A stretch of 64,000 nucleotides of DNA. It comes from Pedobacter antarcticus. Its GTDB lineage: Bacteria > Bacteroidota > Bacteroidia > Sphingobacteriales > Sphingobacteriaceae. Made by a program: the position numbers and the translations under genes. Position 1 is the stretch's first letter. Every line of letters starts with the position of its first letter. Positions 8,346-16,712 of the stretch are shown here, one piece after another. Location of the stretch: NCBI RefSeq assembly GCF_900112985.1, contig NZ_FONS01000003.1:434001-498000 (forward strand). The letters are read 5' to 3'. The notes beneath the pieces were generated by a model, which saw only the letters and a list, made by a program, of their open reading frames with translations, had not been told where the DNA came from and searched no databases.

Positions 8346-9239
8346 ATGAAAGTTTTTGTAACAGGAGCTACCGGCTTTGTAGGATCGGCCGTCGTTCAGG
8401 AATTAATCAAAAAAGGCCATCAGGTTATCGGTCTTTCTAAAAATGAAGAATCAGATAAAGCTTTAGCCGCTGTCGGTGTTCAGTCCCATCGTGGTAATCT
8501 GACAGACCTGAAAAGTCTGAAAAATGGAGCAGCCGCTGCAGATGGTTTAATCCATACAGCTTTCAACCATGACTTTTCTAAATTTAAAGAAAGTTCGGAA
8601 AATGACCGCAAGATAATTGAAGCTTTCGGCGATGTCTACGCCGGTTCGCAGAGGCCCATGATCATTACCTCAGCAATTGGATTACTTACCCGCGGTCGTT
8701 TAGTGGATGAAACAGAAATACCAGCAGCGGGACAAAACCCGCGTATTGCTACCGAGCGGGCTGTAGATGCTGTGGCTGCCCGGGGCGTCAACGTTTCAAT
8801 AGTTCGCCTGTCTCCGTCAGTGCATGGTGAAGGCGATCATGCTTTCATTCCTATGCTTATAAAGATTGCACGTCAAAAGGGTATTTCCGTTTATACAGAA
8901 GAAGGAAGCAATCGCTGGCCGGCAGTTCACCGTTTGGATGCTGCAAAATTATTTGTGCTGGCACTTGAAAAGACTGCCAAAGGCGGTACCCGTTATCATG
9001 GCGTAAGTGAAGAAGGTATCTTGTTTAAGGACATCGCAGAGGCAATTGGCAAAGGACTGAATGTTCCGGTAGTATCGAAAAACAAAGAAGAATCAGCAAC
9101 TCATTTTGAAACTTTTGCGCACTTCGCAGCTATGGACATTCATGCTTCAAGCAAGATAACACAGGAATCATTAGGGTGGCAGCCGGTTATGCCAGGACTT
9201 ATTGCCAATCTTAATGGAGACATTTATTTTAACTCATGA
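8346..9239 (+). CDS. NAD(P)-dependent epimerase / atypical SDR protein
   Basis: A 297-aa extended/atypical SDR. The N-terminus carries the cofactor motif TGATGFVGSAVVQEL and the GNLTDL turn after beta-3. There is no clear YxxxK active-site pair at the usual place (the region is RIATERAVDAVAA), so it may be a reductase or binder of the NmrA-like or atypical type rather than a classical epimerase. The C-terminal part (YHGVSEEGILFKDIAEAIGK) is typical of SDR proteins annotated as NAD-dependent epimerase/dehydratase. It is followed 51 bases later by an AraC regulator on the same strand, which may control it. Confidence 0.85.
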   Translation: MKVFVTGATGFVGSAVVQELIKKGHQVIGLSKNEESDKALAAVGVQSHRGNLTDLKSLKNGAAAADGLIHTAFNHDFSKFKESSENDRKIIEAFGDVYAGSQRPMIITSAIGLLTRGRLVDETEIPAAGQNPRIATERAVDAVAARGVNVSIVRLSPSVHGEGDHAFIPMLIKIARQKGISVYTEEGSNRWPAVHRLDAAKLFVLALEKTAKGGTRYHGVSEEGILFKDIAEAIGKGLNVPVVSKNKEESATHFETFAHFAAMDIHASSKITQESLGWQPVMPGLIANLNGDIYFNS

Positions 9240-9290
9240 TTTCAATCCGATCAATTATGAAAATAGTATTGATAATAAAAGGGCCGAATT

Positions 9291-10214
9291 ATGTTAAATA
9301 AACAAATTACCAGAATCAAATCTATTCAGGAATATCACCGCCTTAGGGGATTACCTAAACCAGAACATCCTTTGGTCAGCCTTTTTGATTATTCATTGAT
9401 TAAATTTTCTCCTGAAAATAATGATATTGTCTGGGTAAATGATTTCTATTTCATTGCATTAAAAAGGAATCTGGATGCAAAAATCATTTACGGGCAACAA
9501 GACTATGATTTCGATGAGGGTACGATGTTTTTTATTTCTCCGGGACAGGCTTTCAGAATCGAATCGAAAAATGAAAATGCTGAAAAATCGGGCATGATCT
9601 TGCTGGTACACCCAGATTTTTTATGGAACATGGCATTGGCGAAGACAATAAAACGTCACGAATTTTTCGGATATTCTGTTCGGGAAGCACTTTTCTTATC
9701 GCAAAAAGAAGAAGAAATTATACTGGGCACCATGCAAAATATACGTCAGGAATGCCAACAGAATATTGACAAATTCAGTCAGCAAATAGTGGTATCTTAT
9801 ATTGAAGTGCTGCTAAATTATGCTGATAGATTTTATAACCGCCAATTTATCACCCGTAAAATGGGTAATTATCAAATACTTGATCAATTGGAGGTGTTGT
9901 TAGAAGATCATTTCAATGGTCGGGCTGCTGCCAGAGGCCTGCCTACAGTACATCACTTAGCGGAAAGATTGCATTTATCGTCTGACTATCTCAGTACACT
10001 TCTAAAGTTGATGACCGGCTTAAATACCCAGCAGCACATTCATGAGAAACTGATAGCGAAAGCTAAAGAGAAGCTGGGTTCTACTAATATGTCCATCAGT
10101 GAGATCGCTTACGAATTAGGTTTCGAACATTCACAATCATTTAGCAAATTATTCAAATTAAAAACAAAATTATCGCCCCTCAAATTCAGAGAATTTCACA
10201 CCCCCATTGACTGA
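9291..10214 (+). CDS. AraC-family transcriptional regulator
   Basis: A 307-aa regulator. Residues about 30-170 form a cupin-like sensor (DYDFDEGTMFFISPGQAFRI). The C-terminal region has two helix-turn-helix units: TVHHLAERLHLSSDYLSTLL and NMSISEIAYELGFEHSQSF, followed by the family ending LSPLKFREF. It lies just downstream of the SDR gene on the same strand, and its stop is 12 bases from the stop of another, convergent AraC gene. Regulators of this layout commonly control neighbouring oxidoreductases, which is inference here. Confidence 0.9.
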   Translation: MLNKQITRIKSIQEYHRLRGLPKPEHPLVSLFDYSLIKFSPENNDIVWVNDFYFIALKRNLDAKIIYGQQDYDFDEGTMFFISPGQAFRIESKNENAEKSGMILLVHPDFLWNMALAKTIKRHEFFGYSVREALFLSQKEEEIILGTMQNIRQECQQNIDKFSQQIVVSYIEVLLNYADRFYNRQFITRKMGNYQILDQLEVLLEDHFNGRAAARGLPTVHHLAERLHLSSDYLSTLLKLMTGLNTQQHIHEKLIAKAKEKLGSTNMSISEIAYELGFEHSQSFSKLFKLKTKLSPLKFREFHTPID

Positions 10215-10226
10215 GGTGCTAACTAA

Positions 10227-11123
10227 TTAAACCCTGAAGGTTTTAGGGGAAGATCCCGTTTGCCTTTTAAAAAAATGGTTAAAGTGAGTAGTGTTAGTGA
10301 AGCCCAGACTATAACTTATTTCTGAAATGTTATACTGACTGTGCTTTAATAATATTCTTGCCTCAACCGCCATCTTCTCTGAAATATGCTGGGATGTGGT
10401 TTTTCCTGTAGTAAGTTTTAAAACGCGGTTAAGATGATTTACATGAACGTTTAACTTTTGCGCATAATCACCGGGCGACCTCATTTCAAAGCGCAGTTTG
10501 AATGGTGGTTCTATTGGAAACTGACGTTCCAAAAGTTCTGTGAATACTGCTGTTAGCCGGACATTTGCGTCTACATGTTCAAGTGCACTATGCCCCGGCG
10601 TAAGCTTTAAAGCCATATGTAAGAGTTCTGCGATATGTTGCCTGATCAGGTCATGTTTAAAAATATAGTCAGAAGCGAGTTCCTGTTGCATTTCTTCAAA
10701 ATGCATAGCGACTTTTTTCTCTTGCGCATCGTCTAAAGCAAAAGCACCGTTATGCGTACGGCTGAAAAATGGAAAATCTTTGATGTTCCTCCTAAAATAT
10801 TCGCTAAAATATCTTTCCCTGAAAATGAAATACCGGCTGTTTTTTTCGCAGTAGTTCGGGCTTTCGATAGTATAGGGTATTTCTGGACTAAAGAAGACCA
10901 TTGTTGGCCCATTCACTTCGTAACTTCTGTCACTGTGATGAATGATGTGGTGTCCGGTAGTATAAGTTACTTTAAAATAATCGCGACGCCTGTATCTGAT
11001 ATTTTTCTCAAGACAGTCGGCAAAAGTCAATAAGTTAAACTGAACTTCATCCGACGACAGAGAACAGACATCGCGTTTAAGTTTTTCCTCAAAAAAATCT
11101 TCGAGGGTTTCCCGTTGTTTCAT
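10227..11123 (-). CDS. AraC-family transcriptional regulator
   Basis: A 298-aa regulator read leftward. The N-terminal two thirds contain a sensor region (SYEVNGPTMVFFSPEIPYTI). The C-terminus has the two AraC helix-turn-helix motifs: DYAQKLNVHVNHLNRVLKLT and NISEISYSLGFTNTTHFNHF, ending SSPKTFRV. It resembles the convergent regulator 12 bases away in layout but not closely in sequence. Its promoter faces the VOC gene at 11520 across a 396-bp gap. Confidence 0.9.
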   Translation of the reverse strand: MKQRETLEDFFEEKLKRDVCSLSSDEVQFNLLTFADCLEKNIRYRRRDYFKVTYTTGHHIIHHSDRSYEVNGPTMVFFSPEIPYTIESPNYCEKNSRYFIFRERYFSEYFRRNIKDFPFFSRTHNGAFALDDAQEKKVAMHFEEMQQELASDYIFKHDLIRQHIAELLHMALKLTPGHSALEHVDANVRLTAVFTELLERQFPIEPPFKLRFEMRSPGDYAQKLNVHVNHLNRVLKLTTGKTTSQHISEKMAVEARILLKHSQYNISEISYSLGFTNTTHFNHFFKRQTGSSPKTFRV

Positions 11124-11519
11124 AAGGCATTGATATTACGTATTATTCAGGTGGCAATTTAGTTACGGATACCTGTTTGCAAAACATTGTAATCAAGAAT
11201 TTTTAACATCCGGACGTCTGCCAGTTTTACGCCTGGGCGTATCTATAAAACACTAATAATCAACAAGTAATTTAGTGATTTCTTAGTATAAACAGGAACA
11301 ACTGGTTTTAACTAATTCAGATTATTATCTGGAGCAAATTACAGATATAATGCTTACTCAATTCATATTGATAAATGTTTATAGCCACTAGTGTAAATAC
11401 AAACTAAATCTTTAATAGAATATTTGATTCTATCAATAAATTGTTTGAATCAGACAATATTATAATTTTTACCGGTGTAGGTTGATGGGTAAATTGCATA
11501 ATATTTAAACATCATACTT
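11124..11519. other. 396-bp intergenic region
   Basis: AT-rich spacer between the divergent AraC (10227-11123) and VOC (11520) genes. I see no gene, no strong promoter match and no long repeat. A small inverted repeat (ATTGT / ACAAT) surrounds TTTGAATCAG near 11440-11457 but is weak. Confidence 0.4.
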
Positions 11520-12062
11520 ATGAAAAACGACTTAATGCCCATTACGGACATCTGGGCGAAAACATTCCAAATGTGCTGGGTAACCAATGATTTTGACAAG
11601 GCTAAAGATTTATTAAAGGCAAAATTTGACATTCCAAAATTCATGGTAATACGTGACCTTGTACCAATTGACCAGGTCTTTGAAGGACAAACCACAACCG
11701 ATTGCAAATTCCATGCGGCCTGGGCAAATGGCGGTAACTTCGATCTGGAGATTATCCAGCCAACAGGAGGTCCGCTTTTAGAGTTTTATGGTGAAAAATT
11801 ATCAAAGGATAAATTTGATTTGCAATTTCACCATGTTGGAGTGCGTTACGATGATGATTTAGACGGTTATAACAATGCTATAGCGGCACTTGAGTCCAAA
11901 GGTTTTGAAGTGAGAATGTCAGCCGGGATAAAAGATTTAACCAAGTATTGTTATGTCGACATGCGCGAAATGCTAGGTCATTACCTGGAGATCATTTATT
12001 TCAATAAAGCAGGTGTTGACCTGATGGCGACCTTGGTCACCAACGATTTTGACGGCGAATAA
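11520..12062 (+). CDS. VOC-superfamily (glyoxalase/dioxygenase-fold) protein
   Basis: A 180-aa protein with two vicinal-oxygen-chelate half-modules. The first starts TFQMCWVTNDFDKAKDLLKA and the second has FHHVGVRYDDDLDGYNNAIA. Candidate metal ligands are the histidine pair in the FHHVG turn and the glutamates in FDLEIIQP and HYLEIIYF. The fold fits glyoxalase-type lyases and ring-cleavage enzymes, but the substrate cannot be told. It stands alone, with long non-coding stretches on both sides. Confidence 0.8.
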   Translation: MKNDLMPITDIWAKTFQMCWVTNDFDKAKDLLKAKFDIPKFMVIRDLVPIDQVFEGQTTTDCKFHAAWANGGNFDLEIIQPTGGPLLEFYGEKLSKDKFDLQFHHVGVRYDDDLDGYNNAIAALESKGFEVRMSAGIKDLTKYCYVDMREMLGHYLEIIYFNKAGVDLMATLVTNDFDGE

Positions 12063-12185
12063 TAAAAGATACTGCCTGAATTCGAAAACTTATCGAAGAC
12101 ATATTGAAGAACCAGTTTTTATCTTTTTTATTTTCTCAGAAATTTTCACTGGCCGTTACTAATTTGACATTATCATTGTTCCCCA

Positions 12186-12232
12186 TTTTGATAATAAAAA
12201 TACCCGGAAACTAGGGTACGCAAGGGTGTGAA
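12186..12232 (+). repeat. Resolvase-start-derived repeat, copy 1 (degenerate)
   Basis: Contains TTTTGATAATAAAAAT followed by GGGTACGCAAGGGT. The same two blocks occur at 14771-14813 and at 22888-22931, where they form the upstream region and first codons of a serine recombinase (MKIGYARV...). Here the recombinase ATG has been lost and a stop follows GYARV, so this is a decayed copy. It lies in the 358-bp gap before the MarR gene. Confidence 0.6.
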
Positions 12233-12367
12233 CTCTGTATTCCCGAAAAATGACCGTTTTTTTTAGGGCTTTCGAATAAAGATATTCATATAGGCGAATG
12301 AATAAGAAAATCATTTTATTCTTCTTTCACTCATCTGAAAAAACTCTAAAGATTAAACCAGTAAACA

Positions 12368-12414
12368 TGTAACCAGTTATACATTTATTTTATACATTTG
12401 TATAACCAGTTATA
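12368..12414 (+). promoter_or_regulatory. MarR promoter with two tandem operators
   Basis: TGTAACCAGTTATA (12368-12381) and TATAACCAGTTATA (12401-12414) are near-identical dyads of the form TATAAC-CA-GTTATA, 33 bp apart centre to centre. A -7 element TACATTTG (12393-12400) sits directly between them, and the second dyad ends 6 bases before the MarR ATG at 12421. A repressor on these sites would cover the -33 and start regions. This is the usual layout for MarR autorepression, so binding by the MarR protein encoded next door is the natural inference. Confidence 0.65.
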
Positions 12415-12420
12415 TATTTT

Positions 12421-12909
12421 ATGATTAAGAATGACTTTTTATCGGAGATCAAATATGCAGGGTTAACCAGCAGACTGAAAAGGCTTAGTGACTTGCTCTT
12501 ATATAGCACTAAAGATTTCTATAAATCTGTAGGCGTAGATATTGAACCTAATTGGCACCTTATTTTTTTATTGCTAAAAGAACATGAGGCATTGAATATT
12601 AAAGAAATTTCAGACCGAGTACAGTTATCCCATCCTGCTATTATAAAAATCCTCAATAATATGAAGCAGAAGGGATATGTAGTGGCTAAAACAGACGATA
12701 TAGATTCCCGAAAACAAATTCTGACTCTTTCTGCAAAAGCATATGATGCATTGCCATTATTAGAGGAGTATTGGGAAGCATGTATTCAAACTATGAAAGA
12801 AGTTTTAGAAGACAGCCCCGAATTTCTAACTGCATTGGGTAGTATTGAACAAAAGTTTAAAGAAAGCAGCTATAAAGACAGAACGTTAAGAAACTTAAAA
12901 ACTAACTAA
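12421..12909 (+). CDS. MarR-family transcriptional regulator
   Basis: A 162-aa winged-helix regulator. The recognition region is ALNIKEISDRVQLSHPAIIK (about 57-76) and the wing contains the family hallmark DDIDSRKQ, followed by LTLSAKAYDALP. Flanking helices would form the dimer interface. It is the first gene of a three-gene run with the DapB-like and EamA genes (gaps of 6 and 36 bases). Two copies of a dyad just upstream point to autorepression. MarR proteins often sense small aromatic compounds and control exporters, which suits the permease in the same run. Confidence 0.9.
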   Translation: MIKNDFLSEIKYAGLTSRLKRLSDLLLYSTKDFYKSVGVDIEPNWHLIFLLLKEHEALNIKEISDRVQLSHPAIIKILNNMKQKGYVVAKTDDIDSRKQILTLSAKAYDALPLLEEYWEACIQTMKEVLEDSPEFLTALGSIEQKFKESSYKDRTLRNLKTN

Positions 12910-12915
12910 GACATC

Positions 12916-13722
12916 ATGATTAAAGTATTCATAGCGGGAGGAACGGGCTGGGCCGGCTCCGAACTAAGCAAAGGGGTGTTCAGGCATCCAAATATGCAAT
13001 TGACAGGTGTGTTATCCCGTACTCATGCGGGCAAAAATCTAGCAGAAATTCTTGATTTAGGCGAAGCACATATTCCAATTTTTGATAATATTGAAACAGC
13101 ACTTAATGAGATCGAATTTGACGTTCTTGTAGAATATACCAAACCGGAGGCCGCTAAAATCAATATAGCAGCAGCAATAAAGAAAGGGAAAAGCGTAGTT
13201 ATAGGAACGTCAGGATTGACTGCCGATGACTATTTAAAGATTAAGAAAGCAACTGAAGAAAATAATACTTCTGTATTGGCCGTAGGAAATTTTGCAATTA
13301 CTGTTGTCCTATTGCAGAAATTTGCGGAAATCGCAGCCAATTATATCCCTAATTTCGAAATTCTTGATTATGCCCACGAAGACAAAATTGATTCTCCAAG
13401 CGGTACGGCGAGGGAATTAGCACATCGTTTATCTGAAAAACGCAGACCGAATGTCCATGTTTCCGAAGACAAATTGGTTGGAGAGAAAGCAAGCCGGGGC
13501 GCTGATCTGGACGGAGTGCAAGTGCATTCCATCAGGCTTCCAGGGCATGTTATATCCATTGAAGCTATTTTTGGATTAAAAGATGAAAAATTAACTATAA
13601 GACATGATTCGGGTGCCGGTGCAGAACCTTATGTGAAAGGTGCACTAATTGCAATTGAAAAAGTTAGCACTTTCAAAGGCTTTAAAAGAGGACTTGATTC
13701 AGTAATGGATTTAAAATTATAG
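12916..13722 (+). CDS. DapB-like dihydrodipicolinate reductase paralogue
   Basis: A 268-aa protein with the DapB two-domain layout: Rossmann N-terminus FIAGGTGWAGSEL, the VEYTKPEA and IGTSGL motifs of the cofactor domain, and the tetramerisation/catalytic domain with KIDSPSGTA, VHSIRLPGH and LTIRHDSGAGAEP. In true DapB the motif before KxDAPSGTA has two histidines (E. coli H159-H160). Here it reads DYAHEDK, so the first, proposed as the catalytic acid, is alanine and only the second remains. The lysine is kept. Its place between a MarR regulator and an EamA permease, away from lysine genes, suggests a divergent function. It may be a reductase of a different substrate. Confidence 0.8.
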   Translation: MIKVFIAGGTGWAGSELSKGVFRHPNMQLTGVLSRTHAGKNLAEILDLGEAHIPIFDNIETALNEIEFDVLVEYTKPEAAKINIAAAIKKGKSVVIGTSGLTADDYLKIKKATEENNTSVLAVGNFAITVVLLQKFAEIAANYIPNFEILDYAHEDKIDSPSGTARELAHRLSEKRRPNVHVSEDKLVGEKASRGADLDGVQVHSIRLPGHVISIEAIFGLKDEKLTIRHDSGAGAEPYVKGALIAIEKVSTFKGFKRGLDSVMDLKL

Positions 13723-13758
13723 AATTAAGATTAAACTAATCTAGCTAGGGCGATATAA

Positions 13759-14670
13759 ATGAATAAATACGCATTAATGGTTTTGGGCGGTGCTATGAGC
13801 TTTGGTATACTCACATCCTTTGTAAAGCTAGCTTACAACCGTGGATTTAATGCCGCTGAAATTTCTTTTATCCAGGCATTTCTTGGAGCAGTTGTTCTAT
13901 GGGTAATCGTTTGCCTTTCGAAAAGAAATCCTGTTAAAAGAATTGAACTTCCTAAGTTGCTTTTCACCGGTGCTGCGATTGGTATTTCGACCTTTTTATA
14001 TTATGTATCTGTCAAATACATTCCGGCTTCCGTTGCTATTGTAATACTAATGCAGTTTACCTGGTTGAGTTTACTTATTGAATGGGTTATTTTCAAAAAA
14101 CAACCAACTGTATTAGAAATCACAATAACCATTATTATTCTACTAGGAACAATGTTTGCAAGTGGATTGGCAACTCAGCAGGATGTTACATTGTCCATAT
14201 TAGGGGTTTTATATGTTTCTGCAGCTTCTTTAATTTATGCTGTATATATCGTTGCTAATAGCCGGTTCGGAAAACAGATCAGCTGGAAAAATAAAAGTGC
14301 CTGGGTCATGACAGGCTCAGCAATTTCTATATTATTACTCAACTTTGCAACCTTAGTATCTGATAATCATTTTGGAATGGAACTATTAGGATGGGGGTTT
14401 TTCCTGGCATTTTTTGGTACAATCCTGCCCCCCGTCTTATTTGCAATTGGCATGCCTAAAATTGGAGCACCGACAAGTGGACTTTTAATGACCGTTGAGC
14501 TACCGGTAGCTATCCTAGCGGCTCATTTAATTTTGGGAGAGAATATTTCCATTAAGCAACTGATAGGTATAACAGTTATGCTTTCTGCAATTATCTGGAT
14601 GAATTTTGTGAAACAGAACAGATTGAAAAACAACCTACAGAATTCATCGTCATCTGATCAGGCAGTTTAA
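13759..14670 (+). CDS. EamA/DMT-family permease
   Basis: A 303-aa membrane protein with about ten predicted hydrophobic segments and the internal two-fold EamA duplication. Signs are the start ALMVLGGAMSFGILTSFVKL and the second-half motif FGTILPPVLFAIGMPKIGAP, followed by LPVAILAAHLILGE. DMT permeases export amino acids, metabolites or drugs. It is the last gene of the MarR/DapB-like run and is followed by a strong terminator 62 bases after its stop. Co-transcription with a reductase of the lysine-pathway type makes a dipeptide, amino acid or metabolite exporter a reasonable guess. Confidence 0.88.
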   Translation: MNKYALMVLGGAMSFGILTSFVKLAYNRGFNAAEISFIQAFLGAVVLWVIVCLSKRNPVKRIELPKLLFTGAAIGISTFLYYVSVKYIPASVAIVILMQFTWLSLLIEWVIFKKQPTVLEITITIIILLGTMFASGLATQQDVTLSILGVLYVSAASLIYAVYIVANSRFGKQISWKNKSAWVMTGSAISILLLNFATLVSDNHFGMELLGWGFFLAFFGTILPPVLFAIGMPKIGAPTSGLLMTVELPVAILAAHLILGENISIKQLIGITVMLSAIIWMNFVKQNRLKNNLQNSSSSDQAV

Positions 14671-14731
14671 TTATCCTTTATTACCTTCTATTTTGGCAAT
14701 CGCTTGCGATCAGAATCATCATCATATAATC

Positions 14732-14776
14732 ATTCCACTAATCAAAATTTCTTTGTCTTGATTAGTGGAATTTTTT
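14732..14776 (+). terminator. Terminator after the MarR/DapB-like/EamA operon
   Basis: A perfect 14-bp stem (ATTCCACTAATCAA / TTGATTAGTGGAAT) with a 12-base loop is followed by six T residues. The T tract runs straight into the second resolvase-derived repeat. Confidence 0.85.
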
Positions 14777-14813
14777 GATAATAAAAATACCAGGAAATAG
14801 GTAAGGCAAGGGT
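14771..14813 (+). repeat. Resolvase-start-derived repeat, copy 2 (degenerate)
   Basis: TTTTTTGATAATAAAAAT, then AATAGGTAAGGCAAGGGT. It matches copy 3 (22888-22931), where the same blocks precede and open a recombinase gene, but here the reading frame is broken by a stop. With copy 1 at 12186 it brackets the three-gene MarR block in the same orientation. Confidence 0.6.
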
Positions 14814-14936
14814 TGTAAAACGGGAAGCATTAATCTTTCGCATTAAAACAAGCTCAGCAGCTGCAATTCAAAATTAATTTTGGATTCTTGTAATTTTTGT
14901 TCCTATCATTTGACTTATTGCATAAATAAAGACTAA

Positions 14937-15521
14937 ATGATTATGGAAACGACAGACATTTTAGATGACTTACAAAAAAAATCGGCTTATTGGAGTAACT
15001 CTAATAAGACTACATTCCAGATGCTGAAGGGGCTGACTATCCCCTTTTTATTGCTGATGATAGTCAAAATATCTTTTATGCCCAATAAAATCAGTTCTGA
15101 TGGAGCGGCTCTATCTAATGTAGCTACATCAGCGGCTTATATGGCAGTTATAGTGATTTATTGCCTTGTAACTGTACGGGTATTAAAACGGCAATTGCAG
15201 ATATTTACGCTAGACAACAATGGGAATCTGAAAGAAAAGCTTACCAATACGATCATCGACTTTAAAAAATTTTATGTTACATTTAATCTCACTTACCTGT
15301 TCCTTTATCCCATATTTTATTATGCGGTAATTAAGTTAATGATTATTAACGGGGCCACTTCCCTGGATAATACATTGCTAATCTGTGGGCTATTAACTAT
15401 CGCCTCACTAGCATTGGGACATCTATATTACAAAATACAGTATTTAAGTAAAATAAAACTCCTGGAAGCTCACTTAAAACAATTGGAAGAGGACGGTTAT
15501 AATTTTCCTAATACCCTGTAA
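14937..15521 (+). CDS. Integral membrane protein of unknown function
   Basis: A 194-aa protein with a short soluble N-terminus (METTDILDDLQKKSAYWSN) and four hydrophobic segments at about 37-53, 63-80, 110-132 and 145-162. It ends in a charged amphipathic helix of about 30 residues. No family is recognised. A second ATG lies two codons in and could be the true start. Its 3' end overlaps the convergent TSUP permease gene by 25 bases. Membrane proteins of this size and layout are often found beside sigma or regulator genes in Bacteroidota, but no such gene is next to it. Confidence 0.7.
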   Translation: MIMETTDILDDLQKKSAYWSNSNKTTFQMLKGLTIPFLLLMIVKISFMPNKISSDGAALSNVATSAAYMAVIVIYCLVTVRVLKRQLQIFTLDNNGNLKEKLTNTIIDFKKFYVTFNLTYLFLYPIFYYAVIKLMIINGATSLDNTLLICGLLTIASLALGHLYYKIQYLSKIKLLEAHLKQLEEDGYNFPNTL

Positions 15522-16477
15522 AGCGTAAACAAACTGGAAGCTATAACAAGTGATCCAACTGCGATTAGCATCACCTTAGAATTCAGTTTTCCTGCAAGTC
15601 TTGCTGCAATGGGAGCAGCAAGCAAACCACCTATAATCAGGCCGGCAATAGTCTGGATATGACTGGTTCCAAGTAATAAAAAGAAAGTAAGTGCGCTACC
15701 TAAGGTGACAAAGAACTCTGTCAAACTTACGGTACCAATGATATACCTGGGGGTTTTACCTTTTGCGATCAACGTACTCGTAACGAGTGGCCCCCACCCG
15801 CCGCCGCCAAAAGAATCCAGAAATCCTCCAGCTCCTGCAAGCCAACCTGCATTTTTCACCTTTCTTGAAGCTTGCTTTTTCTTGAATGCATTAAACAATA
15901 TCCTTGCACCCAGCAATAAAGTATAAACTGACAGCACTGGCCGCAGCCAACTTCCATAAGTCTCTCCTAAATATACCAGCAAGGTTGCTCCGATGATCGC
16001 ACCGAGTACGCCCGGTACCAAAAGAGTCTTAAATAATTTTTTATTGATGTTTCCGAACTTATAGTGGCTGAATCCAGAGGCTCCACTGGAAAACATCTCT
16101 GCAGTATGTATACTTCCGCTGATCGCTGCAGGATTTACACCTGTAGATAACAGTACAGTAGTAGAGATGACCCCGTACCCCATTCCTAAGGCGCCGTCAA
16201 CCATCTGTGCAACAAAACCAGCAAGGAGCATCCAGCCGAAACCCGCTTGAAGATTTAGGCCCAAATAAACAGATTTTGACAGGTCGAAGAGGTTAGTCAG
16301 TGGATAAATTGATGCGATCACATGACCAACAAAGATAAAACCCAGCGCAAATAAACATCTGCTCGCGACTCTTTTCCAATATAAACCAGCCGATCTACTT
16401 GATTTCCCATCATCATTAACATCAATATCGTTTTTTAACGGTGCAGCTGCTTTCGGCTCAGTTTCTAATGTATTCAT
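15497..16477 (-). CDS. TauE/SafE (TSUP) family sulfite/anion permease
   Basis: A 326-aa membrane protein. After a polar N-terminal tail of about 30 residues it shows the TauE/SafE pattern: FVAQMVDGALGMGYGVISTT, GVNPAAISGSIHTAEMFSSG, then GGFLDSFGGGGWGPLVTSTL in the second half. Around eight hydrophobic segments are visible. The family exports sulfite, sulfonates or other small anions. It is a single gene; its 3' end overlaps the convergent membrane gene by 25 bases. No sulfur-metabolism gene is nearby to identify the substrate. Confidence 0.88.
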   Translation of the reverse strand: MNTLETEPKAAAPLKNDIDVNDDGKSSRSAGLYWKRVASRCLFALGFIFVGHVIASIYPLTNLFDLSKSVYLGLNLQAGFGWMLLAGFVAQMVDGALGMGYGVISTTVLLSTGVNPAAISGSIHTAEMFSSGASGFSHYKFGNINKKLFKTLLVPGVLGAIIGATLLVYLGETYGSWLRPVLSVYTLLLGARILFNAFKKKQASRKVKNAGWLAGAGGFLDSFGGGGWGPLVTSTLIAKGKTPRYIIGTVSLTEFFVTLGSALTFFLLLGTSHIQTIAGLIIGGLLAAPIAARLAGKLNSKVMLIAVGSLVIASSLFTLYRVLGKL

Positions 16478-16663
16478 TCGCTTAAAAGTGGGTAAGATCA
16501 GTATCGAATGAGATGAGGAAACCTTAAGACTTCAATACCAGCGCATTCAATGAAAGCAAATATATAAATAAAGAATACTAATACAGTAGACTTTATTTAT
16601 ATCATCTCTATCTGCCAGGTTTAAAAGTGGTAAAATGGTTAGAAGCCGCTCTTCTCAATTCTT

Positions 16664-16679
16664 TTTACCAAATGGTAAA
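16664..16679. promoter_or_regulatory. 16-bp dyad upstream of the Crp-family gene
   Basis: TTTACCAAATGGTAAA is a dyad with 7-bp arms (TTTACCA / TGGTAAA) around AA. It lies 33 bases before the Crp-family ATG. The same dyad, with TA in the centre, occurs at 17287-17302 before the SDR gene, so both are probable binding sites for one regulator. A nearby partial copy, GTGGTAAAATGG, is at about 16627-16638. Confidence 0.6.
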
Positions 16680-16712
16680 TTCATCCAAATTTTGTTTCCT
16701 TAACTTGCAGCT

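Noticed and set aside
9260..9290. Possible fourth copy of the resolvase-derived repeat (TTGATAATAAAA)
   Set aside because: Only the AT-rich upstream block is partly matched and the second block is absent. AT-rich chance similarity is more likely.
11450..11707. Leftward 85-codon frame over the VOC gene start
   Set aside because: Antisense to the VOC gene and without domain or promoter evidence.
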